A stretch of DNA of 64,000 nt from Erythroxylum novogranatense (GCA_029891385.1 CM057228.1:136613475-136677474), one strand, 5' to 3'. Numbered from the stretch's first letter, positions 34,504-47,640 are shown. Numbers and translations: made by a program. Notes: a model not told the origin generated them from the sequence alone.

Positions 34504-36115
34504 GATGGAAGGAATTTGACAATTCATGGGAAGTCACATAAAAAAAATTGGACATGTCACGCAATATCCCTCATTGGGGGTGTCATGTTGTGCTCCATCA
34601 ATTTGTGCATGCTTGTACTTTGAGATAAGTCACAGAGGACAACTGGGTGAACTATTTCCGTTATCAGATGCTTGACAAGATGTTCACCAGCTATACATTC
34701 CTCAGGATCTGGTGATCCATGGTGATGTAAAGGTCGCTTTTTAGACATTGATCAAAAGTTGGATCAAGAACTATTACTGTTTATCAATAAGCCTTTGTGA
34801 CTAATGTAGTTCAATGTCTTGAATCTGGTCATTTCAGAAGAATCAGTAACTGGTTTCTCAAATTGTACACACCACCCATGCAGGTGAAGATATAATATCA
34901 TGTGTATAGGTCTTGTTTTTTTATTTCAATTTCTAGTATGCTTGCTAGTTCCTTTCCTTTTACTTAATTAGTTGACATGTTTTCTGTTTCTTTGGATTTC
35001 TTCCTTGTGAGTTGATTTGCGACATTGTTTAGTGTCTGCGAATGACATTAGAAGCCTTGCACCCTGTGAACAATTCATCATCAGGAGTCAAATGCAGTAA
35101 TATCTTTTGCATGATGTTTTAAAACAAAGTGGCACTTGCATGACCGTACACACAGGATAAACAAAAAATGGAGGACTGTACACCTGGATAAAAGGACGAC
35201 AAAGGGCCATTCGAGAATCGGCATTATTTTCATGAACTTCTAGGCATTTGTGAAGAAGATAAGGTTTCAGCCATGAATGAACGTCAGAGCAGAAATTCTT
35301 CTCTGGAACATTTTGCAGTTTCTGCTAAGGTTTTCTTTCTGCTGCAACAAAAAAATGGTCCCCTGGGATTACAGGGCCAATAATGTTGTCCTGCACACCC
35401 CGTATCTATCCTCTCTGAGATGCTGTTTATGGACTCTTCTGAAACAAAGAAATCTTTCTCCATGAATCCTTTTGTCCCTCATTCTTCGAGAACCAGAAAG
35501 GATTTCTCTTTTCAAGTTTGAATTTGTTTATTCAGAATCTGAATCTTATAATTCTCTGCTACTCTTCAAGAATGAAGCAGGGTTGATGCTATGACATCAA
35601 GCAATGAAGAAGTTGTACTGAACTCAGGTGGGATAGCATTATAGCATTTAGAGCCTAATTCAACTGTTACAATGGAAGTAAAGAGTCATCAAGACAAAAA
35701 CATTTGAGATGATCATCATAGTGATAAGATCTTCAGACAGACTCGTTTCCCGAGCTTCTTTGTCATGATGGAACCTGTCAAATGTCTACTTCTCGCCATC
35801 CAAATTGCTCACTAGCTTCCAAGAGTAGCTTTGCTCAAGACAGAAACGGTAGCTGACTGAAGCAGAAGAATTGCATGGTTTAGCCTTTGCTAAGAACTAG
35901 GAGATATGAAATGCTAGTCTCCTGCAAAATTTCAAACTGACCATTCTCAGTTTCTTGCGACAACTGTCGTATGCAAATCCAACACGTTCCACCTTATCAT
36001 TTGCACGTAATTTTAGTTGATTGCGTATTATTGGAGTGGCAACCAGTCTCTCCAAGCAAGAAGCTGTAAGAAACGTGTAATGTTGACAGATTTGTGGATT
36101 AATGATGCTAGTACA
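34504..36115. other. PPR 3' region and spacer
   Basis: Non-coding. It likely contains a long PPR 3' UTR. Base composition to about 36060 is more mixed than in the AT-rich spacers, so a non-coding transcript is possible, but no coding frame or known RNA was recognised. Confidence 0.4.
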
Positions 36116-36640
36116 TGAAATTCTTATTGGAAATTTAAGTAGAGATATCCTACTTTGAAAAGAGACATATAAATAAAGTGAGTTATATATAAAGATAGGG
36201 TTTATAATCTAATGTCTTAAAGTTTTGGGTTGAGATATAATATCCTAGTTGTATATGGACTCATTTAGATCCGGTCTAATTTCTTCTCAGACTCCCTCAA
36301 AAACCTACATTAGTATTAGAGTTAGGTTGGCAAAGTCTGATGAATAGAAATTCATGAATTTAGGTCGGAAGTGACTCAAATAACTTTGCATAAGCATTAG
36401 GTTGAGGGGGAGCTAGTCCAATATGGATAGATCACTTGTGAGGGGGAGATATGTAAAATTCACAAGTGGAGTCATTCATTCTACATTGGAAAGAGACATA
36501 CAAATAAAGTGAATTATAGATAAAGATAGGGCTCATCATGTAATGCTTTATAGTTTTGAGTTGAAATATGATGTTTTACTTATATACGAGCTTATTTAAA
36601 TCCTATCCAATTTCTTCCCAGGGTTCTCTCAAAACCTTTA
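36116..36640 (+). mobile_element. TRIM-like miniature LTR element, about 525 bp
   Basis: Two similar direct repeats (36116-36309 and 36452-36640, about 190 bp each) share agagacata-aaataaagtga, ataaagataggg and ctcaaaacct. They enclose a 142-bp middle. After the left repeat comes ttagtattagagttagg, a decayed Met-tRNA primer site (compare TGGTATCAGAGC). Before the right repeat stands a purine tract gagggggaga (about 36440-36449). Size and layout are those of terminal-repeat retrotransposons in miniature. No target duplication was seen and the repeats have diverged, so it is old; the boundaries are approximate. Confidence 0.7.
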
Positions 36641-36934
36641 CTGGGTTCTGGGATTTACGAATTATTCGTGTTCTTCATTTTTTTCTGCAACTTGAAGCTA
36701 ATGGGATAGGAGTATTATACCTTTGAACTTTCACGATGACATATTGTACTTCTTAGTCCTACCTTATGTAACTCAAATCACATTCATTGTTATTAAAATT
36801 GGTGTTTCTCGGAGCTTGCAGAAATTCAGAAATGCAGATTCTTATTGAAACAAGAAACAACTCATCACTAGCTAGCTAACATGCATTATTTCTGCTACAA
36901 ATCAAACTTGGAAGAGGAAAGCAACTAATAACGG

Positions 36935-38049
36935 TCACTTGGGCACATAGTAAGATGCAGCTATACGACCATTAGCTCCCTTTGGATAGAAGCCACCAGG
37001 AACATGTTCATCGCCGCTTCCATAAACAATCCTCAATATCTGCTCAGCTGTTCTCGCGTACCCTACTGAGTCCTGGTCTCCAGCAAGAACATTGCCTGCT
37101 GTTTTCCTCTCTGCACCTCTTTCTCTGGAAACTATAAGCCCTTCATCTGTCAGACCTTCATGTCCAAGGTTGTTCCTCATATCAGATACGCGATTTGTGA
37201 ACTCTGCCACTGTTATTCCATAGGGGTACACCTTCTTCTTTGCTCTCTGGTACAGCAATGTTCGAATCACTGCATCTTGGCCCGATTCTACTGCTAAGAG
37301 ACCTGCTACAAGCTGTGAAAACACAGACACGTAAACCTGGTTCCAGATATATTAGAATAGAGCGACGTTTGATGATGTCTTTCTTACATACCCTTTTGGA
37401 AACAGCACCGTTGAGTTTAGGATTTGCTCCGACATATCCTGTGAGACCAACGTAAGGAATGAGATAAGAGGCGATTAGGTAATGCAGTCCAGAGGCGTAA
37501 GGGTCAAAAGGTGGCGATAATCTCTTCCCAAACGCCATGTTCATAGCAGTTGCAAATGATTCTGAACTCAAGTTCAACAATGGCCGAGGAAATCCCTTTA
37601 CTGTGTTCTTGATCGCCCTGAAACACACAGCATTCACATTACAGAAACCTATGGAACATGAAACCAGTTAATATGATTGTGTGTGAGAGTTCAAACCTCA
37701 AGTGTCCAACTTCTTGCCAAGCGAATTGCTCGATGACATCCTTAACAAGAGGGTCAAGAGAAGCCTGCTTAGCTCCAACAGGAGATGGACCACCACCAGT
37801 TAGATTTGGAGCAGCAACATCCAAGCCATAACCCAAGGAACCATGCAAGAAAAACTCAGCCTCAAAGTACTCCAAGTTCAATGGAAACTCGAGAAGATCG
37901 AGGTCAGAGCTCGGAACTTTCGTGTTTCTGTTTGTGTTTGTGTTCTTCCCATTGTCAGTGGCCGAAGATGAAGAATGAACTAGTACAAGAAGTAGAGAGG
38001 CAAAAATGGTGGCCCTGGAAGGAGCAGGAAATGTGTAGCGAATTGCCAT
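36935..38049 (-). CDS. Desiccation-related protein PCC13-62-like (ferritin-like fold), 318 residues
   Basis: Exons on the minus strand: 38049-37697, 37617-37392 and 37312-36935 (353+226+378=957 bases), all GT/AG and in frame. An N-terminal signal peptide (about residues 1-29) is followed by a ferritin-like domain. Its words are LLEFPLNLEYFEAEFFLHG, DVIEQFAWQEVGHLRAIK, NMAFG and LVAGLLAVESGQDAVIR; the E..H residues of the helical bundle are kept. The family was named from PCC13-62 of the resurrection plant Craterostigma, where drought and ABA raise it; its biochemical role is unclear. Length is near that of PCC13-62. The start chosen is the first ATG, supported by a TATA box (38092-38098) about 45 bp upstream. 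It lies head to tail with plastid S6. Confidence 0.92.
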
Positions 38050-38091
38050 AGTTTGTGAAGTTGGTGCGAATTCTTTCACGCGATTTAGGTC

Positions 38092-38098
38092 TTATATA
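38092..38098 (-). promoter_or_regulatory. TATA box of the PCC13-62-like gene
   Basis: TATATAA on the minus strand (tctatataag context), 43 bp before the ATG. It predicts a transcript start near 38062-38066 and a very short leader. Confidence 0.65.
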
Positions 38099-38099
38099 G

Positions 38100-39420
38100 A
38101 CAGATTGGTTGTCCTCTTGTCTGAACATGCGTCAGGCTCAGTAATGAATAGTTTACATGCAGAAATTACGAAGAACAAGTGTCCCAACTCAAACCCGATC
38201 TAAAGTGAAGTTTGTGGGTTGGAATCTTGTTAACGTAATTAGCCGTCTAAAATTTGAGCTCATAATTTTATTTGAAGAAAAGGACTTATTTGATTTGAGC
38301 AGGAATTAATCTGAATATGGGTGATTTAAAGGTACCTTTCTATAATTAAAACCCACTTAAAATATTTCATGAATAACAAAAAAAAAAAACCGATATAAAG
38401 TTATTGGGCCAAACTCATAATAAATACTAATTCAGGCTATAATTTGAGCTTCAAGGTTTGGGCTTGACTGTGTTTAATGAAAGATATATTAATATTTTAA
38501 AAATTGAACTAATTTAATTTATTTAATAGTTTAGTAGGCTAATTTTTAATTTACTTTTAACTTTTCAATTCATTTTAATTTAATAATTTTGTTGTTAAAA
38601 ATTAATTAATTTTAATTTATCAATCAATTTAAATTAATTAATTTTATAAATTAAAATAAATGAATTAAATTTTATTTAATAATATTTTAATTAAACTTTA
38701 ATTTTTAAAAATAAGGATAATTTTTCAATTATATTTTAAATTCTTCAAGTTTATTTAATTATATTATAAAAGCCTAATACCAGTTAACTTTTAAAACTTT
38801 AAATTTCTTATGAGTTTAACTTCTGATCTAACTTATAAAACATTATTATATACAACCAAAGCTTAATTATATTTGAATTTTTAATAAATTAAAACTTATT
38901 GGAACTTGATTGGAGAAAAACAAACTTAAACTCAATCTAACATATATGATTAGACTATTCTAGTATGCTTGAAACTCAGACCATGTCTGTAGCATTAGGC
39001 AGGTTCTTCTAGTTTCAGTTCATCAGATTTGGACAAGCATATTTTCAATCTTTACACACTTCTCCTACAGCATTAGGCAGATTACACATCGGCCAAGTGC
39101 ACTGTCAGTTACAATCAACTGATGAAAGGAAGAAACTGTGTGTGAGTCTCCCTTTTTGTTGTTGTGGGGACTAGGATATTGAATGTTAACCTTCAAGTCC
39201 ATGCATGCTAAAGAATAATGCACAATAACACAATAAAGCTGCGTACTATCGGACCTCTCCAGACCCTGCTTCAATGCGGAATTTCAAACTGGGTGATGAT
39301 GATGATGATGATGATGAACACAATAAATTGAACCTTTACTAGATATTTTCTCAACCCCAAACGAGCAGAAGATGAAACAACCTAGTTACCTATTTTTATC
39401 ATATGCATAACTTTCTTTCT
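38100..39420. other. AT-rich spacer with GAT microsatellite
   Basis: 38340-38900 is extremely AT-rich, with ttaattaatt-type palindromes. A (GAT)n array of about eight units lies at 39293-39316, near the end of the S6 transcript. No gene is seen. Confidence 0.55.
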
Positions 39421-41501
39421 TCAAGTGTTTCTTACACGAGCAAAACGGTTGTTCTTATCCTCACTGCTATCTTCATATTCATCACTGCCGACGAAAATTA
39501 CACCATCCTCTAGTTGTTCATCATAGACTCCTTCCTCTTCCTCACCATCCCAATCGTCGTAAACTTCATCATCTTCATCATAGTCAAAATCATCATCATC
39601 ATCATAATCATCTGCACCACCTCGCAAAGTGTGGTACTCGGGTGGCGGTGGACAATCTTCTGTTATTGCTTTGTCCCTCTTTATTACAAGGTGCCGTATG
39701 ACTCTTTCGTCTTTGTCGAGCATACTCTTGAATTCATTGATCGATTTGGCTTCCAACTCAAAGTTCATCAAAATGTAGTGCGCATTTTTGGCCTTTTGTA
39801 TCTTGTAAGCTAGTCTTCGCATACCCCAATCACTGAATCTCCATACCTTGCCTTTCTTCTCCCTTAAAAAATCTGTGCAGAAACTGTTTATCAGGTATAA
39901 GAAACTGTAGACTCCGTCCTCTACTATCAACGACAGGTTTCAAGAAAAATATACGTAGATGAGATCATTTTGTTTATTTTCAACTGTCTAAAGCATTCGG
40001 CAAAGCCATACAATAATAACCTGGAAATCGAAGACAGAAGCTTCAAAAACATTCAGACTTTGTTGAAACTAGTATAGAATCATGAGAACCAAGTGTCGTG
40101 CCTAAAAAGAAATTTATTCTGTGGGTGCTGTGTAACAAAATCACAAGTGATGCCATGCTGAACGTTTCAATTTCTCTCCAAAGCTCCCAAGTTACTGGAG
40201 GCAGAGCAGATCAAGGTAAGGATACAACCAATATCTAGGCAGTCAAGTCACATCATGAACATGAGGCAACTCAAATCGTTTTCGTAAGGGGCAACAAAGT
40301 ACAGGCAGATTCCATGTCAATCTAAAGAGAAGCACTAGGTGTGCACAATACTTTAGAACTCAAATCAGCTAGCCATATATTAGATATTCTGAAGGCAAAG
40401 AATCACCTTGAACTTTCTCATTCACACTGCTAACCTCTTCCGCGTGCTTCTCGTGGATTAGATAAACCACTTCGTAATGACGCACTGAAAATACGAAGGC
40501 AACGAGGTTACAAACCAACATAGTAACTTCAGTTCAGATAGTCAATCACAGCTAGCTAAGAACTGATGCCTCAGAGGAATTCCTTTGTGCCTGTGCATCT
40601 ATGTGTGTGTTTCATTTTGGGATCTCTCTCGGGCCAGTGGCAATGGAGAAATGAGAAAAGGTTGCAGTAAAGGTACTTACTTTGGCCTACTTTCAACTGA
40701 CTTTCCATCTCAAGGTTGAGAGCCTCATAGAGCTTTTCTGTAAATTGACAAATCATAACACTTCAGCCTCAAAACAAAAATTTACAACAGGTAACCAAAC
40801 AATCAAACAAAGCAATTGCAAGTTAGATCACTCACGTTCTTCTGCGTCAGCGAAGTCAGGGAGGAGGCTACCATCTTCTTGGACTTTCTTCTGTAATTCG
40901 AAAGAAGTCCAACAACCCAAAATCAAAATGCAAACTTAATACAGAAATGGCCAAACACAAACGCAAAAGCAAAAGTTAATCGCACAAAGAAAATCCCAAA
41001 CTTTAATCATTACGATGAGCTAACAATCCCTTCAACTTAAATATCACTTCAACAAAAATGTAAAAGAACAAGTTTGCAGGTATAAACTTCCTATGCATAA
41101 CAAAATTTTCAAACAAAAAAAAAAACTATAAAATCCCACTAAAACCCTGAAAATATCGACCAAGAAACGCGAACTGGTCGACAAGCAAGAGCAGATAACG
41201 AAGAACAAAACACGGGAAATGGTAAAGTTAACCTCTTTAAGCAACACCGCTTCAGGGAAAAAGCCAGTGGCCTCATCTTGTTTGGGTACGAAGTTGTGAG
41301 AGTCGTTTTGTTCTTGTTCTTCTTCGCGCAAACAAAGACTTGTTTCCTCAATCTAAACGATAGCTTCCGACAGCTAAAAGACAAAGAAGAAGGAAACCCG
41401 CCAGGGAAATTACAGGATGAGCTTCTGCTGACGTTAAACCCATTGTCAATGGGGTGTGTTGAAAGTGGATAAGTTGCAGAGCTATGGAGAAGTATCTTCA
41501 T
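39421..41501 (-). CDS. RPS6: Plastid ribosomal protein bS6c (S6 alpha), 5 exons, exon 1 one base out of frame
   Basis: bS6c is a small-subunit protein of the chloroplast ribosome. Exons on the minus strand: 41501-41233, 40890-40836, 40737-40681, 40484-40407 and 39872-39421. Introns are GT/AG and exons 2-5 join in one frame: RHYEVVYLIHEKHAEEV, KKGKVWRFSDWGMRRLAYK, AHYILMNFELEAK, ERVIRHLVIKRDKAITEDCP, then a long Asp/Glu tail as in plant S6. Exon 1 gives a Ser-rich transit peptide (MKILLHSSATYP to VCAKKNKNK). The conserved EATGFFPEAVLLKE that must follow lies in another frame; exon 1 is 269 bases where 270 would fit. The apparent one-base loss is in the A-rich run around 41305-41325 and could be a sequence error or a real mutation. 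Everything else looks functional. Confidence 0.9.
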
Positions 41502-42178
41502 CGTTTTATTTTGCTAGCGACTGTCAAAAGGTGAAGCCGCGGATGTACACATGTATATATACACACAGGCAAGGGGTAGATAATTAATTTTTATTAAATT
41601 TTAAATTGAATTTGAATTAAAGTTCAGTAACACCAATTTGATCAAGATGTAACTTTTAGTTTAAATTCAATCAGATTTAAGTTGTACAGGATTGAAATAC
41701 AGGTTCAACATGCACTTCTTGTGTTAGTTTCAGTGGTTCAGACATCCTTTTCAATCTTGATTTGGGCAATAGTACACCTATTCGCATTGGTAATCATCTA
41801 GCAGATCAGGCCGGGAGTAAATTCGATCGAATTCAGACGTGAGAACTGAGACATTACATTGCTATAGTTTAGGTTAATCTAGTTTTCTTAGTTTGATGTT
41901 CCAGCTTTACTTGGCAGGGAAAATGAACTACAAAAGCAGGATACTATACAAGCTCTTTCTTCTCTATGCAGGCTTGAGGAACTTTTAACACAAGCCAGTA
42001 TATAAGACAACAGATTCCAGGAACTAGTTTTTTATCTCAGACCTTAAATCTCTGTTCAAGACGATTAAAATGCCTCTCATCGAAGCCTGTGTGCACCATT
42101 TTCTTTGTTCGAGTCGCAAGCTACTTACAAGGCTCGGTTTATACTACGAATTTCCCAGTAAATGAAGAATTCCGACTT
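41502..42178. other. S6 promoter region and J-protein 3' UTR
   Basis: A TATATATA stretch (about 41553-41560, minus strand) about 50 bp upstream of the S6 ATG may be its TATA box. The rest is spacer and the 3' UTR of the J-domain gene. Confidence 0.45.
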
Positions 42179-45100
42179 TTACCATTGCTTCTTTCCCCTT
42201 TTCTTCCTCTTATTCCCTCCACCATTTCCACCACCACTGCTCTTGGGACCATTTCCAGCCTTGGTAGATGGGCTCTCTGCAGAAGTGCTGGCAGCGAAAT
42301 TGTCAAAGACACCAGTTTGCACCGCATTCTGCCACCACTTGAAGAACTCTTCCTCTGTCACGGATTCTTCTGGCATCCCTGTGTTTCGTTGGCTGGAACT
42401 TGTTGACCCCTTGCCAGTATTGTGCTTGGAGGTAACACCAGTGTTCACATGAAAACTTGGCTTGTGGGTGTTGGCTGGACATCTCATTCCCTGCACCAAA
42501 ATTCAATATTGTGTACAATAAACACTAATTCCAAAACAAGAGAGAAAAACAATCTTTACCTGAAACATGCACATATGAACAAGCACAACTATCCATCAAA
42601 TATCATCTTTTACAGTGCAAATTCATCAGATGTTTTAGGGAACTGATTTCTCTCTAAGGAGTAAATCAAAGGTAACATGAGAAGCATTTTGCATTACCAC
42701 CAGAACTTGCAACCATCTCGTGATTTGTCACAAAGATATCGAGAATCAGTTTAATTAATGTACAGATGAAATCAAAACACAACGGCAACGAAAATGTAAG
42801 AATCATGGTGCTATATCTTAGCTTCGATATAGTTTAACCTTCAGATCGAATGATATGGAAAATTCTTGTAGTGCCACTGCCTACAAAATCATTTAGACTT
42901 TCAGGTAGATGATTCATTCTTCTCAAACAACAATTGCTAACATATCCTTCTTTTGTCTAATATCCTTAGAACTTACGAAGATCAATAAAGAATTGGGAAG
43001 GTTTGAGTGCTTGTGTGTGGAAACATAAAAGAGAAAACATTCTGACTTGAATCTCGTAGTGAGTAGATTTGTTAGGCAAGACAAGCATCTTCAAAGTAGT
43101 GTCCGATGGATGTTGCTGGAGGTAAATAGCACTACCTGACATATATACCACTGGGTAGCATCATAGATCTTACTATCAGTACATACATATGCACAAGGAG
43201 CAACAACCTGCATAAACAATTTCGCAATTTAATGAGACATCGATAATACTGTAAAATATCGAGAAAAATACTCATTTCCAGATACTACATATGATGCCCA
43301 TATCCAGAACAGTACAACCTAGTGGCACGAATTACCACGTACCTTCTTTAGCAATCCGTAAAAGAGAGGTTGAGAAGATTGCTCAACCCATCCATCTCCA
43401 TCTTTAGCCTGATGAAAATCCTTGCAATCCTTGACAAAATAATCCCAAGAATTCAAGTAAATATAAGAACAATGTCTAAATACTACTACTCATCAGCAAT
43501 GTGGTAATCCAATCTGCCAACTTCAAATGTTACAGATGATTAACTGATACATAAACCGGAAGATAACAAACCTGGCACCATCTAGCTCGAGATTTTGATC
43601 TCTCCACATGTACCCAGACATGAAAATTATTGCACCTTTTACATTCTATTCTCCTAGAATCTCCAAAAGGGTTGTTATTTGATGCCTTTGAATGTCCAAA
43701 CCCAGAAGCAAAGAAACTATGCTCTCCACTCTGCACAAAACATAGCAAGATGAAGACTAGCATACACCAAAGCTGGAGATAATAGAGCATCCATAACATA
43801 GAATAAGCTTCAGAATTGTTGTTTTTGAAAATAAGAGAACTAAAATATACTTTCTATCTTCACAAAATTGCAGTATATGGAACATAATCTAATTTTATTT
43901 CCCAATGGTCAGCAAATGTGATTCCTTTTGTTTCATTGCAAAGATGGGGGACAACATGCTGGAAAGACTAACCGTTGACAATCAAATGAAAACAGGGTCC
44001 CAAGTTGGTAGGACCCATTCCACAAACATCTCCTAATAATCAGGCCAACAAGCACTTGAAGGCACATTACAAACAGAGATGTGCTAAATGAGTGACAATA
44101 TGCATTTTAGTAAGATACGGCTCCGGCAATTGCAAATTTTTACCAAAACTGAGATCAGAATTTACACCAGACCAGACCAATCACTTGAAAGCAGTAACCA
44201 CCGACAAAATATAGAGGCCCGGAACGGTTTGCACATTGCAATTTAGCTTCTAACAAAAATATGCTATCACGGAAAAAGGTAGAACTAAATGGTAAAGTTG
44301 GACTCAGAATAGAATAAGAGAATGTATAACCCTGCAGAAATAGTTCAGCAGTTCTTCCTTCCTTAGCTCATCGTCGTATGATTTTCGATTGGAGGAGTCA
44401 AGTAAAACCTAAAGAAACATCACAACAACAACACTTTGTTGTCAGAGTTAGAATTAGTGTTGCCAAAAACAGTTAGATCAATCAACAAACTGATAACCAA
44501 TAAATTCACCTCATATGCATTATGAAGTTTTTTAAAAGCTTCAGCAGCCTTCTCATTGCCACTGTTTTTGTCAGGGTGAACCAACATTGCCTAGAAACAA
44601 AACAAGAAAGCATACCAGTAATTTGCAGAAAATTTCGGCTTTTCACAAAATACTTTCCAAAATAAAAAAGAAACAACTGCTAGGAGCATGCAAAAGAAAT
44701 TTCAGGATTCATAAGAGTATTTCATATAGCAATCTAGAATTAAGGCCCGAGATATAGAAACTTATTTAAACAAATCCGAAAAGCTAATGTACTAATCCCA
44801 GTGGTTTATACAGCAAAAGTACTCAAAATTTTCTGAGTAACAAAATAAGCAAAGGATTGATGCCTGGTACCTTTTTCCTGTACTCTTTCTTCAAGAAATT
44901 TACATCCACATTCTCGTATCGAGGTAAACCCAGTATCGAATAGTGATCAGGACAGCTCAACAACCTAACAATTTCATCTTCAGAAGTTAACTCAAATTCA
45001 GCCCCACTGGTTGAGGGGACTCCAGGGTTACGATCTCTTGATAACCCAGAGCCATTTACAGAAAATGAATCCTGAAAAGCTTCACCACCAAAGAAGCTTT

Positions 45101-46548
45101 CTTGACCTTCCATCCCCCCAGATTGTTCAGGGCTTTGATTGGACCTTCTATGTTGATTAATCTTATCTTTTAAGCAGTATATTAGAATGTCACTAGAGAT
45201 AAAAGACAAATTTAAACCCAAAAGTAAGCCCCAAAATCCAACGTATGTCCATGAACAATAAATGGAGTACATCATCACAACAAATAGCGCAAGCCGTTCA
45301 CGGTTCAACATGAATGCCAACCCTGATTAATAGGAAAATAAGGAAGTATTAGTACAAATAAGGCCACAAAGAGACCAAACAAGCCATGGAGACATGACAA
45401 AACAAATTACCAAAGGCATCGACAAAGAAGCCAAACAATCCAAAGAGACATGAAAGGAATTACCTCCCATCATAATCACAAATGAGGTTGTCCAGAAGCT
45501 TCCACAAAACCACAGAAAAGAAGCCCCAGATATTGCAGCTACCAAAAGGCCAAGGGTGAAACCTATGGAAACGCCCACGAATGCAGCTATAGCCTGAGTG
45601 AATCAACATTTAATACAAGTTTACAAGTGCAAAAATACTCTTGACAACATAACCTAGTCAGTAATCCATGAACAAAATGTTTTGAAATATGTCTGAAAAT
45701 ATAGATCTAGTTATTTTGCATTTATTTGTTTGGAATTAGTGAAGCAAACAGAAAGATGCAACACTTACCAAAGCAATAAGACACTTGAGCATCCCAACCA
45801 TAGCAATTACTGACAAAATGCTACACCAAATAACCGAGAAAAAGGATGTTGTCCCCAAGCATAGAATGGAGTTGATGCCTCTTAGGGTACAGTCCAGCCA
45901 AACCATTGATAAAAGAAAAATTACGTTGCAAAAATGTATGAGCCACTTTACAATAACAGGATATGCTTGCTTAATACTCTGCCTAATACAATCATGCACA
46001 TCACAGATCTTCGTTGAGAGAGCAGAAAGCAAAGGCCTCTGCTTCTCGAGCCACTCAATTGCCAGCTTCCACATGGACAAAGCTGATAGCCTCAAGTTTG
46101 TAACAAACTCACTTCCAGAAATTTTCATATTTTCCTTCATATGTTTCAATTGAAAGCGATTAAGCAAGTATCCCAATCCAGACTCTGAATATTTAACGCC
46201 TCTTTCACTGACAGGAAATGCTCCAACTTCTCCCTGCATTCTGGATGAGTCTGTCAAAGGGCTACTGCCATTAATTGAAGTGTTCATAGAAAAGTATTTC
46301 TTTGGATTATTTATTTCATCTACCCTCTGTTTCTCTTTTCTCTGAAACTTTCCAAAATTCTGTCTGATCCTGTTCTCATCAGCAGCATGGCTGGTTTTCC
46401 TCGTAATATCTACAGGACTACCTGGTATGCTACAATCTGGAAGCTGTTCACCAGGGAAAACCATCCCAGAAGATTCCAAAGTTTTCTTTTTGTGGTTTTG
46501 AAAATGGCGATCTAACCCATTCTTCTGTTGATTGCCTTTTCTAGCCAT
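42179..46548 (-). CDS. Membrane-anchored J-domain (DnaJ) protein, 9 coding exons, 716 residues
   Basis: J-proteins stimulate Hsp70 ATPase through the HPD loop. Coding exons on the minus strand: 46548-45769, 45593-45464, 45322-44871, 44590-44510, 44408-44331, 43730-43572, 43429-43343, 43207-43136 and 42490-42179 (2151 bases, all GT/AG, one frame). The first ATG gives MARKGNQQKNG. A basic, low-complexity N-terminal third is followed by several hydrophobic spans (about residues 210-360). The J-domain starts at about residue 430: HYSILGLPRYENVDVNFLKKEYRKK and the HPD motif in AMLVHPDKNSGNEKA. A cysteine-containing domain (RRIECKRCNNFHVWV, RARWCQDCKDFH) and a Gly/Lys-rich end (GNKRKKRGKKQW) come next. 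From memory it corresponds to the Arabidopsis At5g49580/At1g16680 group. ER or other endomembrane location is inference. A non-coding first exon lies near 47610-47700. Confidence 0.93.
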
Positions 46549-47640
46549 GTTATGTTTTATTTTTGGAACTTTAGTGAAAAGAAAGTTGAGTAGAAGCAAT
46601 TCTAACTATCTTAAGGAACACATGATATGCCCAATTCATGCCATGTGAAAATCATAGGCTTTCAACGCTCAAGTCAATAAGCCAATCTCTGCATTGGGGA
46701 AAAAAAGAACTTCAAAATATTAATCCAATGCAAAAGGATAAAAAAAAAAACTAGCATATTCAGTACAGATACAAATCCAAAAGTTAACAATTTACATGTA
46801 CAAATTTGTCACGAAACTAGAGGGTAAAACATCAAAATGTATGTTAATCATTCCAGGATTTCACGTGAATGAAGCACACAACCAAAACACAACTACTCGA
46901 CTATTTTGATGTTTTACCCTCTAGGTTACATGTTCCATCATGTTGCATTGACCAATTGTGAAGAAACAAAATAACATGATGGAACATGTAGCCTAGAGGC
47001 ACATTAAGAGTAAACTCTGCAACACCCAATACACTCTCCTAACGTTCAAGAGTTTCATTCAAATGACTATAGAAAATATTTCTGCAAACATGTGAAGGTA
47101 ATAACTTTGGCCATATAGTCAAGTGGATCTTAAATAGGTAAATAGACTGCAAGGAGCAACCATCGGTTCGGTTGTATGTTAATAAGGGAAGCAAAAGTAC
47201 ATGCACTTAGGCGGAAAAGGAATCATATCATGGTTAAATGGGAATCGACCCACATAACTGACTAAAAAGTTAGGGCTAACCAAAGAAATCAAACCCAGAA
47301 AACAGGACAGAAACCCATGCAAAGAAATTGAATCAAACTTCTATCCGAGCACTAGTGGCTTCGGGTAAAACTATGAGAGAAGATAGGAAGTAATTACTCA
47401 GAGACCACCCATTGATGATCCAAACCCCAATTTTGGAAGAAACATTTGGGATATAACAATAATAATGAGAAGAAAAAAAAAAAGGATCCCCAATTGCGTA
47501 CTAATCCCAAGAATGCTGTTAAGATCAAGAACCAATGTGAGGGAGTCCCAATCCGCCATTTCTTAAACAGAAATCCAATTTGGAACATAATAAATAACGA
47601 TACGAACATACCTTGAGGCTAGAATACTAAAGCTGCAAGT
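46549..47640 (-). other. Presumed 5'-UTR intron of the J-domain gene
   Basis: No coding frame; upstream of the MARK start. A likely non-coding first exon is at about 47620-47720. The intron contains a compound inverted repeat (46817-46998). The inferred intron limits are not fixed by sequence alone. Confidence 0.45.
46817..46998. repeat. Two overlapping inverted repeats
   Basis: A perfect 22-bp inverted repeat (46817-46838 with 46903-46924) is followed by a 26-bp inverted repeat with one mismatch (46919-46944 with 46973-46998). The arms overlap by six bases at ctctag. Confidence 0.85.

Noticed and set aside
38050..38079. Upstream start for the PCC13-62-like gene
   Set aside because: The codon at 38079 is GTG and lies only about 13 bp after the TATA box. 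The first ATG is 38049, directly before the signal peptide.
39514..39813. Plus-strand hydrophobic open frame
   Set aside because: It is antisense to the acidic tail and core of plastid S6, where Asp codons read as Ile/Val on the other strand.
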